A DNA stretch of 64,000 nt from Ruminococcus flavefaciens (lineage in GTDB: Bacteria; Bacillota; Clostridia; Oscillospirales; Ruminococcaceae): NCBI RefSeq assembly GCF_900119075.1, contig NZ_FPIP01000002.1, forward strand, positions 310,001 to 374,000, read 5' to 3'. The notes under the pieces are model-generated. The model was not told where the DNA came from. It made no database searches and saw only the letters and a program-made list of their open reading frames with translations. Below are positions 51,772-62,200 of this stretch, piece by piece. The first letter of the stretch is position 1. Each line of letters opens with the position of its first letter. Position numbers and translations under genes: made by a program.

Positions 51772-54333
51772 ATGGAAAAGACAGTCAGCATAATGAGTTT
51801 TCTGAAGCGTTCTGCCGCTGTTGTGTGCAGTGCGGCAATGCTTCTTACTATCGGCAGTTTTAAAGTGAACATGGATAACTGCGCAGAAGCTGCTTCCGTG
51901 ACAGTGTCTGACGATATAGGACTTGTGGGGAATCTCTTCTGCATTGCCGACGGAAAAAATGCAGACCACGCCGTTCTCCAATGGGCGACAACGCTCTCAG
52001 CGGACAGCTATACCCTGTATCGTTCCACATTGCCTGACAGCGGCTTTGAGCCCGTATATCAGGGCAATGGCAATTCCTATGAGGACGACGATATGGCTTC
52101 GGGAACGACATACTATTATCAGCTCAAGGTCACCTCAAAGGGAAAAGAGCTGTATTCATCGGTGAAGTCCCTTACGCCCTGCACTCTGCCGGCAGGTCTG
52201 AGTACCTACGACAACCAGAAGGGCAGCAATCTGGTCTATGAAACCAGCGGCTACAAGGTAGGGAATACCTACTACAATTACTCGCTGAAAAAGCATTCGG
52301 GCAAGGACGATATCTACCTTGCGGAGACAACTTCGAGCGACGGAAGGCACTTCGGCAATGAGAAAAACGTGGCTGACAGCACACAGAACTCCGCTCTTGC
52401 AAGCTGCAAGATAGAGTCGGTGCATATCGACTATATCCCCGAGAAAAACAAGGTGGTCGTGTGGGCACACTGGGAAAAGCCCAGCGGCTACAGCGACGGA
52501 AAGGCTCTCGTTATCACGGGTACTCCGGGAGGACAGTTCACGGTGCACCATGTGTACAATCCTCTTGGTATACAGGTCCGTGATATGGCGATATTCTTCG
52601 ATGATGACGGTGCAGGCTACCTCATTGCGGCTGCAAATAAAGAGGGGCAGGGTGCTAACGCCACCATGTACATCTTCCGCATGAACGATGACTACAGCGA
52701 TGTTACCGAGGTGGTGACTACACTTTTCGAGGACCAGTACCGCGAGTTCCCGAACCTTGTCAAAAAGGACGGCTACTACTTCCTGTTCACCTCACAGGCG
52801 GCAGGCTGGTACCCCAGCAGCGGCGCCTACAGCGTTACAAAAGACATTGCGGGCAAGTGGAGCGAGCTTCGCAGTATCGGCAATACCTCCACATTCTCCT
52901 CCCAGTCGGGCTGGATAGTTAATATGCAGGACAAGAACTACATCATGCACGCATACCGCTGGCTGAGAGCTTCTTCCACCAGCGGAACTACTCTTTGTCC
53001 GCTGTATTTTGACAAGGGCTTTGCATTCTATGACTATTGTCCCTATTTCAAGTACAATACCTCTACAGGCGACCTTTTCCCCGTTCAGCAGGGACAGCTT
53101 CTCTCGCAGGACAGACCTGTCTCGTCATCATTGGCGGCAAAGAGCGGAAATGCTCCTGCAAAAGCAGTTGACGGTTCGTATCAGAGCTGTTTTGCGGCGA
53201 TAGGGGACTACAAGAAATGGCCTTTCTACTTGCAGGTTGACCTTGAAAAGGTATGCGACCTTGCAAACGTTCAGACCTCATGGTACATATGCAAGGGCTC
53301 AGAGGGTTACTACACCTACACCGTTGAGGGAAGCCTTGACGGCGTCAACTGGACGAAGCTTCTCGACCATACCGACAAGAGCAGCGAAACGGTAAGCAAG
53401 ACCTACGGCTTCAACAGCGATATGCTGTCGGGCAAGGCAAGGTATGTACGACTTAATGTGCAGAATGCAACCCTACAGAACAATCCCAACAATAACTGGT
53501 ATACGCCAACGGTCTATGAGTTCAAGGTGTTCGGAACTCCTGTGAGCTCGGCGGATAAGCCCAAGCCCTATGTGGATATAGATTTTGAGGACGGCACGGG
53601 CAATCTCAGCCTTAACGGCGGAGCTTCCGTGAAGCAGGACGGCGAAAAGGGCAAGGTGCTTTATCTTGACGGCAGCGATGATACTTACGGAGAATTTCCG
53701 CAGGGTATGCTTGACGGGCTTCGTGACTACACTGTCAGCATGGATATAAAGTCGGAGTCAGAGGGCAATTTCTTCACCTTTGCCGCAGGAAAGAATGACG
53801 AAAAGTACGTGTTCTTCCGCGTTGCCAAGGAGCTGTTCAGATTTGCCGCAACTACAGATTCATGGCGGGACGAGACCAAACTGGTATGTGACCTTGACGG
53901 TACGCAGTGGCATAATTATACTCTTGTGGTAAACGGTGCGGATACAAAGCTCTACATCGACGGCAGGGAGACTCTCCACACCACCGAAACTCACGGTCAG
54001 GTGGCTGATATGGGCTCGGGAACCAGCTGCTATATCGGAAAGTCCTACTATTCCGACGACAGCTGCTTCAAGGGCAGTATCGACAATATCAGAATATACA
54101 AGGCTGCTCTGACTAAAGGCGAGATAGTCGGAAAAGCCGATGTAAATGGCGACGTCAACGGCGACGGTCAGCTTTCCGTTGCAGACCTTGCGGCTTTGCA
54201 GAAGTTCGTTCTCGGTATCGGCGAGCTTGCCGACTGGCAGAAAGGTGACCTCTGTCAGGACGGCAGGATAGACTCCTTTGACCTGTGCCTTATGCGCAGA
54301 CTGCTAATAAGCGGTGCTGAACAGCAACGATAA
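51772..54333 (+). CDS. Dockerin-bearing GH43-like glycosidase
   Basis: 853 residues from the ATG at 51772 (AAAAGGAG upstream). Signal peptide about 1-40. A fibronectin-type-III-like piece spans about 50-140. A five-bladed propeller region at 150-445 carries MAIFFDDDGAGYLI and REFPNLVKKDGYYFLFTS, resembling GH43 exo-galactanase-type enzymes. An F5/8-type C carbohydrate-binding domain lies near 465-605, a LamG/concanavalin-like domain near 615-780, and a C-terminal dockerin near 790-850 (DVNGDGQLSVADL and DLCQDGRIDSFDL). It should be secreted and plugged into a cohesin scaffold to act on plant side chains. The exact family and substrate are uncertain; the catalytic acid could not be fixed by eye. 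Confidence 0.75.
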   Translation: MEKTVSIMSFLKRSAAVVCSAAMLLTIGSFKVNMDNCAEAASVTVSDDIGLVGNLFCIADGKNADHAVLQWATTLSADSYTLYRSTLPDSGFEPVYQGNGNSYEDDDMASGTTYYYQLKVTSKGKELYSSVKSLTPCTLPAGLSTYDNQKGSNLVYETSGYKVGNTYYNYSLKKHSGKDDIYLAETTSSDGRHFGNEKNVADSTQNSALASCKIESVHIDYIPEKNKVVVWAHWEKPSGYSDGKALVITGTPGGQFTVHHVYNPLGIQVRDMAIFFDDDGAGYLIAAANKEGQGANATMYIFRMNDDYSDVTEVVTTLFEDQYREFPNLVKKDGYYFLFTSQAAGWYPSSGAYSVTKDIAGKWSELRSIGNTSTFSSQSGWIVNMQDKNYIMHAYRWLRASSTSGTTLCPLYFDKGFAFYDYCPYFKYNTSTGDLFPVQQGQLLSQDRPVSSSLAAKSGNAPAKAVDGSYQSCFAAIGDYKKWPFYLQVDLEKVCDLANVQTSWYICKGSEGYYTYTVEGSLDGVNWTKLLDHTDKSSETVSKTYGFNSDMLSGKARYVRLNVQNATLQNNPNNNWYTPTVYEFKVFGTPVSSADKPKPYVDIDFEDGTGNLSLNGGASVKQDGEKGKVLYLDGSDDTYGEFPQGMLDGLRDYTVSMDIKSESEGNFFTFAAGKNDEKYVFFRVAKELFRFAATTDSWRDETKLVCDLDGTQWHNYTLVVNGADTKLYIDGRETLHTTETHGQVADMGSGTSCYIGKSYYSDDSCFKGSIDNIRIYKAALTKGEIVGKADVNGDVNGDGQLSVADLAALQKFVLGIGELADWQKGDLCQDGRIDSFDLCLMRRLLISGAEQQR

Positions 54334-54371
54334 AAGGCTGCTGATTTTTATGAAAAAAGGAGTTATAGTAA

Positions 54372-54827
54372 ATGATAAATATCATGTTCGTGTGCCACGG
54401 CAATATCTGTCGTTCGCCAATGGCTGAATTCATAATGAAAAAGCTTGCCGAAGAAGCAGGAGCAGGTGACCGCTTCTGTATCGAGTCAAGTGCCACAAGC
54501 ACCGAAGAACTCGGCAATCCTGTTTATCCGCCTGCTCGTTCGGAGCTTGCAAAGCACGGCATAGGCTGTGCAGGAAAATACGCCGTACAGCTAAGGAAGT
54601 CCGACTATGAAAAATATGATTACTTCATCGGCATGGATACCGCCAATATCCGCAATATGAACCGTATTTTCGGCAGCGACAGGGACGGAAAAGTTTACAA
54701 GCTTCTCACCTTTGCAGGCAGGGGGGACGATGTTTCCGATCCGTGGTACAGCCGCGATTTCGGAAAGGCTTATGCTGATATCGAGGAGGGCTGCAAGGGA
54801 CTTCTCAGCAGCCTTATGGAGCGATAA
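54372..54827 (+). CDS. Low-molecular-weight protein-tyrosine phosphatase
   Basis: 151 residues. FVCHGNICRSPMAEF (about 6-20) is the CX5R phosphate loop with catalytic Cys, and DVSDPWYSRDF (about 117-127) holds the general acid Asp. Family members remove phosphate from tyrosine, often on BY-kinases controlling exopolysaccharide. RBS AAAAGGAG. It ends exactly where the next gene starts. Confidence 0.92.
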   Translation: MINIMFVCHGNICRSPMAEFIMKKLAEEAGAGDRFCIESSATSTEELGNPVYPPARSELAKHGIGCAGKYAVQLRKSDYEKYDYFIGMDTANIRNMNRIFGSDRDGKVYKLLTFAGRGDDVSDPWYSRDFGKAYADIEEGCKGLLSSLMER

Positions 54828-55562
54828 ATGAAAGACAAGGAGATAATAAACGATAGCTTTGCACTTGGAGGATTTACCTCGGGGAAAAACGGGATATGGA
54901 CAAGAAACGAGCCCTTTGATCCGCCTGCTGATGATTATGCTGCTCTCAGCAGTAAGCTCGGTATCCCGCTTTCACGTTTTATACGTCCCTATCAGGCAAG
55001 CGGCGACAAGGTGGAAATAGTCACCGCTGAACACGGCGGTTCGGGAGTTATCAAGGACAACGAGCTGAAAAGAACAGACGGACTTGTGACTGCTGAAAAG
55101 GGCGTAGCTCTCAGCGTTATCGCCGCCGACTGCGTACCCGTGTATCTTATTGCAAGAAGCGCAGGAGTTATAGGGCTTCTGCACTGCGGCTGGAGGTCAG
55201 CAGCAGGGGGACTTCTTCACAACGGGATCGCAGCCATGAAAGAGCTGGGAGCTTCTCCTGCTGAAATACAGTTCATTATCGGACCGCATATATGCGCCGA
55301 TTGCTACGAGGTGGGAGAAGAAGTCAGAACTGAATACGCTAAGGCTTTCTCTGAAAAAGAGCTTGAAGCAATATTCAAAGTCCGTGATAAAAGGCTGTAT
55401 CTCTCGCTTTCAAAGGCTTTACAGCTTAAAGCAGAAGCCGAGGGCATACTTCAGGAAAAGATCTCAGCTGTAAATGAATGCACCTGCCATGACAAGTCCT
55501 ATTATTCATACAGGCGCGGAGACCGCGGCAGGCAGGATCTGGCATATCTGGTACTTAAATGA
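54828..55562 (+). CDS. pgeF: PgeF/YfiH-family multicopper polyphenol oxidase-like protein
   Basis: 244 residues. IRPYQASGDKVEIV, TDGLVT, SVIAADCVPV (about 100-109), LLHCGWRSAAGGL (about 121-133) and IGPHICADCYEVGEE (about 148-162) are the metal-binding laccase-domain motifs. Members act as purine nucleoside phosphorylase/adenosine deaminase, or clean up misincorporated L-Ser in peptidoglycan precursors. There is no gap after the phosphatase gene, so translation is coupled. Confidence 0.88.
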   Translation: MKDKEIINDSFALGGFTSGKNGIWTRNEPFDPPADDYAALSSKLGIPLSRFIRPYQASGDKVEIVTAEHGGSGVIKDNELKRTDGLVTAEKGVALSVIAADCVPVYLIARSAGVIGLLHCGWRSAAGGLLHNGIAAMKELGASPAEIQFIIGPHICADCYEVGEEVRTEYAKAFSEKELEAIFKVRDKRLYLSLSKALQLKAEAEGILQEKISAVNECTCHDKSYYSYRRGDRGRQDLAYLVLK

Positions 55563-55574
55563 TAGAATTAATGT

Positions 55575-55610
55575 AATGCAGTCCGTTTGGGCTGCATTGG
55601 TTTTATAATA
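55575..55610 (+). terminator. Terminator of the phosphatase-pgeF pair
   Basis: AATGCAG..CC pairs with GG..CTGCATT and is followed by GGTTTTATAAT, a dozen bases past the stop. Confidence 0.55.
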
Positions 55611-55758
55611 TGCTTTTCCTGCAAAAAAACGAGAGAAAAGACCTGCGAATGCTTGACGGACAGGCTTTACGATATAATGCTCAAAAATTGCGAAAGTCCG
55701 AGTTTAAAGCAAAAATTGCGGCTTTTTGTTATTATTGAACATAATTGTTCATGATTTA

Positions 55759-55787
55759 TTGACTTTTCATTACTGCAATGCTATACT
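55759..55787 (+). promoter_or_regulatory. Promoter of the serpin gene
   Basis: TTGACT (55759-55764), 17-bp spacer, TATACT (55782-55787), 42 bp before the start. Confidence 0.75.
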
Positions 55788-55828
55788 TGAAGCATAAATA
55801 CTATTTCATAGTGAAAGGAGCTTTTGTA

Positions 55829-57889
55829 ATGAAATTTAACAGAACGGTTTCAAAGCTTATTGCAGGTTCTCTCGGAATGCTTCTTGCATTGGGAGCTTTT
55901 CCCGACAGCGGCTTTATTGCTCCCATGAGAGCTTCTGCCGAAACTATCAACGCATACGGAACTATCAACTACAACACCGATGACAAATTGTATGTGTATA
56001 CTCTTTCGGGCTATACCTATGACCATTCCGACGTTTATAACGGTACTCCATGTATCACTATCCAGAACAGCGAAAGAACTCATCTCGAAGGAGTCGGCGA
56101 CGAGCTCAACATATACGATACAGATGAAAATAATCTTAAACTGCTTGAAAAGCTCAAAAGCGGCGAAAGCTACGATATCACCTTTGAATCAAAGGTGTTC
56201 TATGACTTCCTGAACACTGAAAAAGGTCCCTCTTTTGAAGAACTCACACCTGAAGAAATGGGGCTGTTATTCAAAGGAGAACTTGAGTTAGGTCCTCCCA
56301 TAAATCCCGACCTTGGCTTTGATCCCTTTGATGACTGTGATCCGGGCTACACAAGTACTTATGATGATGGTACATGGAGCGACTGGAGCGCCTTTGGCGG
56401 CTACAATACGAAGTATTATTCTCTCCGCGCCGATAAGCTCATTTCAGTCAAGCGCCATAATTTCAACTACTACGGAGATATCAACGGCGACGAGGTAGTT
56501 GATTCCTTTGACAGACTTGAATACGGCAAATACATAAACGGCTGTCTCGGCAGGGAGCTTACAAGAGACCAGTTCCTCAATGCTGATATCAACAAGGATA
56601 ACAGAATAGACGAGGAAGATTTCAAGCAGATAACTGATTTTATCCTCGGAAAAGTAACTGAATTCAACGGAGTTACGGAAATAGGCAGTATCCGCCTCGG
56701 CGACAATATCGACGTTCAGCGCTCTGAGGGCAAGGAAGCAGATGAGAAATTTGCAGAGGCTCAGATGAAGTTCGGCGTTGACCTGCTGAAGCAGTGCTTT
56801 GATCCGAAGAAAAAGGAAAAGAACGTACTTGTTTCGCCGTTCTCGATATCATCTTCGCTTTCCATGATGGCAAACGGTGCCGACAATAACACATTAAAGG
56901 AAATGGAAGAAGTCCTCGGCGGCTCAAAGCTCTCATTAGACGATATCAACGAATATATGTCATATTTCCTCAGCAGGACTCCCGACGAGGATGGCAAACA
57001 CCTCAATATTGCCAACTCGCTCTGGTGCAAGGACGCTGAATACTTCAAGCCCCTTGACAGTTTCCTTGAGACCGATAAGAAGTATTACGGCGCTGAGATA
57101 TACAAGACCAACTTTGATGACGGAACTGTAAGCGATATCAACAGCTGGGTGAACAAGAACACCAACGGAATGATACCTACTGCCGTGCGCAAAAGCGATT
57201 TTAACGATCTTACCCGCATAGCTCTTATCAATACCCTTTACTTTGATATGGAGTGGGATAAGAAGTACGAAAAGACCAACGACGGAAAATTCACCGATCT
57301 TGACGGTAATACCCACAGTATCAAGGAAATGAAGAGTCAGGAATACTTATATTATGAGCTTGAGGATGCAGACGCTTTCAAGAAGCCTTACCTGAACGGC
57401 GATTATTACTTCCTTGGCATAATGCCGAGAGACAAGGATATAATCCAGTACGTGAAGGAACTTGACGCCGAGAAGCTTTCAGAAGCTCTCACAAAGCCCT
57501 ATGAGTCCGCGGAAGTTCCTCTCGATCTTCATGTAATGATACCCGAGTTTGAATACGACTATTCAGCAAGTCTTCCCGATACTCTCAAAGCGCTGGGCAT
57601 GAAGGACGCTTTTGATTATAAAAAAGCAGATTTCTCAAGGCTATGCGACTGTACTGTTCCGGGTTCTGATCCTATATATATTGGTGATGTTATCCACAAG
57701 ACCAAGATAGAGGTCAGCAAGGAGGGCACAAAGGCAGTAGCAGTTACTGTAACCTTTGGCAACGCAGGCGGTATGACTCCACAGGTGAAGACCGTAAATA
57801 TCAGGCTCGATAAGCCGTTTGTATACATGATAGTGGATAAGAACAATATTCCACTGTTTGTAGGCGCTGCTACAGAGCTTGGCAAATAA
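55829..57889 (+). CDS. Dockerin-bearing serpin (protease inhibitor)
   Basis: 686 residues from the ATG at 55829 (GAAAGGAG upstream). Signal peptide 1-37 (LIAGSLGMLLALGAFP). An N-terminal region of unknown fold spans 40-210. A dockerin (GDINGDEVVDSFD, then ADINKDNRIDEED) sits near 215-275. The serpin domain runs from about 305 to the end: NVLVSPFSISSSLSMMANGA, RIALINTLYFDMEWDKKY and FVYMIVDKNNIPLFVGAA are hallmarks. The reactive-loop hinge SKEGTKAVAVTVT has the small residues expected of an inhibitory serpin; the P1 residue is probably within GGMTPQ. It likely shields the cellulosome from proteases of competitors or host. Confidence 0.9.
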   Translation: MKFNRTVSKLIAGSLGMLLALGAFPDSGFIAPMRASAETINAYGTINYNTDDKLYVYTLSGYTYDHSDVYNGTPCITIQNSERTHLEGVGDELNIYDTDENNLKLLEKLKSGESYDITFESKVFYDFLNTEKGPSFEELTPEEMGLLFKGELELGPPINPDLGFDPFDDCDPGYTSTYDDGTWSDWSAFGGYNTKYYSLRADKLISVKRHNFNYYGDINGDEVVDSFDRLEYGKYINGCLGRELTRDQFLNADINKDNRIDEEDFKQITDFILGKVTEFNGVTEIGSIRLGDNIDVQRSEGKEADEKFAEAQMKFGVDLLKQCFDPKKKEKNVLVSPFSISSSLSMMANGADNNTLKEMEEVLGGSKLSLDDINEYMSYFLSRTPDEDGKHLNIANSLWCKDAEYFKPLDSFLETDKKYYGAEIYKTNFDDGTVSDINSWVNKNTNGMIPTAVRKSDFNDLTRIALINTLYFDMEWDKKYEKTNDGKFTDLDGNTHSIKEMKSQEYLYYELEDADAFKKPYLNGDYYFLGIMPRDKDIIQYVKELDAEKLSEALTKPYESAEVPLDLHVMIPEFEYDYSASLPDTLKALGMKDAFDYKKADFSRLCDCTVPGSDPIYIGDVIHKTKIEVSKEGTKAVAVTVTFGNAGGMTPQVKTVNIRLDKPFVYMIVDKNNIPLFVGAATELGK

Positions 57890-57947
57890 TAACTGAGCAA
57901 GCTCCGCGTAACCGTGATACTTATAAAGAAGATTTATGCTTATTATT

Positions 57948-58145
57948 GAGAGAACCCCTTTTGAAAAAGGGGCTTCTCTCAAACTCTCTCCCTAAAACTT
58001 TCGTTTTGTTTTTTCACAGATAGGGCGCTCCTGCATTTTGCAGGTGTTTTTTTATTTAAGGAGCGCCCTATCTGCGAAAAAACCAGATAAAAGTCTTTGG
58101 AAAGGGGTATGGGGGAGAACCTTTCCTCAGAAAGGTTTCCCCCAT
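57948..58145. repeat. Cluster of three large hairpins (intergenic repeat unit)
   Basis: Hairpin 1, 57948-57980, CCCCTTTT/AAAAGGGG with outer GAGAGAA arm. Hairpin 2, 58017-58074, a perfect 15-bp stem around a loop that has its own CTGC/GCAG and T-run. Hairpin 3, 58109-58145, 16 bp with one mismatch. The first or second may terminate the serpin gene. The set looks like a dispersed palindromic repeat of the kind scattered through Ruminococcus intergenic regions. Confidence 0.6.
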
Positions 58146-58189
58146 AAATAAATATAAGCTTCTATATTAGTATTTCGGTAATGCGGAGC

Positions 58190-58218
58190 TTGCTCTTTTA
58201 GCGCTTTTATGATATAAT
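58190..58218 (+). promoter_or_regulatory. Promoter of the esterase gene
   Basis: TTGCTC (58190-58195), 17-bp spacer, TATAAT (58213-58218). Confidence 0.65.
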
Positions 58219-58273
58219 AAAAAATATCTTTTATGTTTCGCTATAAATGCTGTAATTACCGAGGAATACGACA

Positions 58274-59182
58274 ATGAATATCATTTTAAAGAAGCTTATA
58301 CGATTTTCTATGAGAGATTTTATGAAGCTCAGCAGGCTTGACAATCCCGAATTCGGCGAGGGACTTGCAGAGCTAAAGAAAAAACTGCCGCAGGACTCCG
58401 CTCCGTCAAAAAGAATAAGGCGTGAAATGGAAGTGAAAAAGCGTCGTGTTAAGAACGGAATATACTATGTTGCCCGTGACAGGCGCAACAGAAGCGGCAA
58501 AAAGGTGCTGTTTATCCACGGCGGCGGATTTTTCCTTGAAGCTTTGCCCCTGCACTGGAGGCTTTGTCAGCGTCTTGCAAGAGATACGGGCTGCGAGATA
58601 ATTTTTCCGCAGTACCCCATGGTGCCCGAGAGCAACGCAAAAGAATGCCACATTATGCTCATGGAGGTCTACAGTGAGCTCATGAAAAACAGCCGTCCCG
58701 AGGATATAACCATTATAGGAGATTCTGCAGGCGGAACTCTGTCCCTGTCGCTGTCCATGCTGGCGATAGAAAGGGGACTTCCCGTTGCAAATGAGATAAT
58801 CCTTATCTCTCCCGGCTTTATAATAGGGAAAATGACTGAGAAAGAGCAGAAAAGAGCCGATTACATCAGGCAGCAGGACTGTATCATAGGTCATTTCCCT
58901 GTGGAAAAGGTAAGCGAGCTGTGGCTGGGCGACCTTGACGTGAACAACTACAGAGCCGACGCTACAAAGGGCAGTATAGAAGGACTTCCTCATATCACCA
59001 TGTTTTCGGGAACTCACGACATAATGAACATTCCTGCAAGGCGGTTTGCCGCTAAAATGAAAAAAGAGCACCAACCATTTTCTTATTACGAGAAAAAAGG
59101 CGGAGCCCATGATTATGCCCTGTTAAAAAAGAGCCGTAAGGAATACGATATCATCGTATCCAGAATATTATGTTCAGAATAA
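58274..59182 (+). CDS. Alpha/beta-hydrolase, hormone-sensitive-lipase-type esterase
   Basis: 302 residues without a signal peptide. VLFIHGGGFFLEAL (about 78-91) is the HGGG oxyanion loop, IIGDSAGGTLSLSL (about 154-167) the nucleophile elbow with Ser, then SGTHDIMN with the Asp near 255 and KGGAHDYALL with the His near 285. The triad is complete. Substrate is likely a small acyl ester, intracellular. Single-gene unit between its promoter and a shared terminator. Weak ribosome site (GAGGAATACGACA). Confidence 0.87.
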   Translation: MNIILKKLIRFSMRDFMKLSRLDNPEFGEGLAELKKKLPQDSAPSKRIRREMEVKKRRVKNGIYYVARDRRNRSGKKVLFIHGGGFFLEALPLHWRLCQRLARDTGCEIIFPQYPMVPESNAKECHIMLMEVYSELMKNSRPEDITIIGDSAGGTLSLSLSMLAIERGLPVANEIILISPGFIIGKMTEKEQKRADYIRQQDCIIGHFPVEKVSELWLGDLDVNNYRADATKGSIEGLPHITMFSGTHDIMNIPARRFAAKMKKEHQPFSYYEKKGGAHDYALLKKSRKEYDIIVSRILCSE

Positions 59183-59184
59183 TT

Positions 59185-59225
59185 ACTGCCCACAGAGTTT
59201 TTCATCTGTGGGCAGTTGTTTTTTT
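59185..59225. terminator. Bidirectional terminator between esterase and xylanase genes
   Basis: A perfect 12-bp stem (59185-59196 with 59205-59216) followed by TGTTTTTTT on the plus strand. The two genes converge here. Confidence 0.85.
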
Positions 59226-59268
59226 GAGCGATATACTTGCTCTTTACTATGTCAGAATTTGTCCGATG

Positions 59269-62200
59269 TCAAGCGCGTGTGTGTACCTGACCGCCTGCAA
59301 GTGTCTTGCCGTGAGCCTTAGCCATATCAGAGATATTTACGTTCTGATAGCCGTTCTGAGCCAGCCATGGGAGAACCTCTTCCATAGCAGCAGCTGTTGT
59401 AGCATATGTCTCGTGGCAGAGCACGATAGCGCCTTCAAGGGAGCCGTCCTGAGCAGCCTGCTTGATCTTGTTTACGATCTGATCCTTGCTTGCGTTGTTC
59501 CAGTCGCCTGTGTCGATAGCACAGCTGATAAGCGGTACATCGTAGAGAGCTGACTTGACCTGTCCGCTGCCGTCGAGATATGGGAGTCTCATGATGTGTG
59601 ACGGCTCAGCGCCGATAATGCTCTTGAGCTTGCTGTTGCACTGTTCCCACTCGCTGCGAACCTGCTGAGAACCAAGTGAACCAAGCTTTGGATGTGAAGT
59701 GGAGTGGTTAGCGACCTCCATGCCGTTCTTGTATGCGAACTTGACCTCTTCATTGTCGCCTGCTGTTGTTGTCCAGTTGCCTACATAGAAGAATGTAGCT
59801 GTCATTTTGTTCTTGATAAGAGCATTGAGTATTCTCATTGAAGTATCAGATGAGTTGTTGCCTACAGCGCCGTCATCAAATGAGATAGCGCAGAGCTTCT
59901 TGCCTGCCTGAACGCCCGGTGTTGTAACTGCCGGAGCTTCGCCAACGTGTCCCTGACCTGTTACTACAGAAGATTTTGTGCCCTCTGTACCTATAAGTAC
60001 ATCGTCAATATAGAAGTTCATAAGGTCGCTCGACTCCTGAAGTGTTTCAAAATAAAGTATCATATCGCCTGAGTTTTCAGGGATAGTGAATGACGTGTTT
60101 TCGAGCTTTGTCCACTCGTTGTTCTTGCAGGTTGCCTTAGCGATAGATGTGTAAGTTGCGCTGTCGCCGTCACCCTGCTGGAGTGAAAGCTGGATAGTTG
60201 CGTCCTTGCCTGACTGCTGGAGTACAGCAGCGCTGAAGCTGTATGTTTCGCCAGCCTTGAAGTCTGAACCGAGAGTTAAAGCTGCGCCGTTCCACTCAGC
60301 TGATCTGCCTGTTACGTACAGGGATTTGCCTGAGTAGTAGCTGTCGCCGCTTATCTCAACAGAAGCGTTGCCTCTGCCTGCCCAGCTTTCAGTGCTTGAA
60401 TCAAATGAATTCTTTAAGAGAGTCTTTGCAACAGGAGCCTGAGTTGTGGTTGTTGCCTGTGTTGTAGGCTGTGTAGTTGCCTCTGTTGTAGGCTGAGTTG
60501 TGGGAGCCTGAGTTGCAGGCTGTTCAACGGGCTCAGCTTTGAGGTTGTTTGACCAGCTCTCAGGGAGCTTTGTGATAAGGCTTAACAGATATTTCTGGAT
60601 AGAAAGCGCGTCATTTGAAGTAATGCCGCCGCCTGCCTCGTAAACGTCTGCGTTGTAGAGACCTGCCTCTGTGAGAGAATACTTATTTGGGTTTGCGAGA
60701 GACTGCATGATAAGAACTACGTCGCCCATATCTACTGTATTGTCGCCGTTTGCGTCGCCCCACTTGGATACCTTTGCTTCAAATGCAGCCTTAGGATCCT
60801 GTGTTACAGGAGGTGCAGTTGTAACAGCTGTTGTAGTAGTGGTCGTTGTGGTCGTAGTTGTAGTAGTTGTTGTTACAGCAACAGGACCGTCAACCTTTAC
60901 GCCAGCCTTAGCAACGACAACTTCGTCAATGCTGAAATCGCCTGTGCCCTCTTCTGTCTCAACATAGAGGATATATCCCGAGCCCTCGGGGAGCTTGAAG
61001 TTTGTGTTGGAAAGCTGTACGTATTCGCCGTTTGAAACTCCGTCTGCAATGTGAGCATAAGCTGTTGTGCCCGTCGAATCCTTGTATTCCAGTGACAGCA
61101 TCATATTGCCTGAGCCCTTTGCAACAGCACTGAAGCTGTACTCCTGACCTGCCTTGAAAGTAAGGGAGTCGAGAGTTTTTGCTGCGCCGTGCCATGCACT
61201 GCTTCTGTCGGAAACTGTCAGAGCCTTATTTCCCTTGTAAGCTGTACCGCCAGTGTTTACAGAAGCGCCGCCGCGGCTCTCCCAGCTGCCGTTATCGTCC
61301 TCGAATGTATCGTGGTAATAGTAACCGTTTGCGTCTGGCTCTATCGGCTCTGGAGGAACAGGATCCTTGCCGCCCTCGAAGCCCTTGCCGTCGCTGACGA
61401 GACTTACAACGAATGTGGAAACGCTGTTTGCAGGAAGCTGTGAACTGAAGCACGAACCGCTGAAAGCAAGACCTGAAGTCTTCGTAATATTCTCACTACC
61501 AGATGTTCTGTAACGTGTAACATCTGTAATAGTTCTTCCGCTGAAGTTGAACTGCTGAACAACAGCATTGCTGCCCTTATTGATAGCAACGACAGTAGCC
61601 TGTGTATCGCTGTGCTTGTAAGCAGAAACGAGAATATTTGAATCAGGCTGTTCTGTGGCGTCGATACGAACATCTCCCGGACGAACCCACTTGGAGAACT
61701 GAGCCATTGCATAGCCACGCTTTGATATCTTTCCTGTATCCCACATCGGGCTGTACTGACGGCGGATATACCACCAAACATAAGCGTTCATATTACCAAC
61801 AACGAGCGCATTATGGATATTCTCAGCAACCTTAACGCCCTCAGGCCATCTGTCTGCGGAGTTGTTGTCGCTGTTCGGAACGTAAACCTCTGTCATCCAG
61901 ATCTCCTTGCCGCACTGTTCAAGGGCAGGGAAATCCATCTGGCTGCGCTGTGTTCCGTAGAAGTGAGTACCGAACATATCGCAGTTTGCCATAGCCTTGG
62001 AATTATTAAGAATAGCATTGTAGAAGCTCTTATTATAGCTGAAACTCTCAGGAGACATCAGCTTTGTAGTTGTGCCTGCTGTTACGGATTTACCGTAGTT
62101 TGCAATGAAGTTTGCCGCACGGTCTGGTGTCCATGCTGTCCACTCGCCTGACCAGTCAGGCTCATTCTGTACTGATATGGAGTTGAGCTGAACGCCCTGA

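Noticed and set aside
60671-60967. Plus-strand ORF rich in Val
   Set aside because: It is the antisense of the Thr codon repeats in the xylanase linker; no ribosome site.
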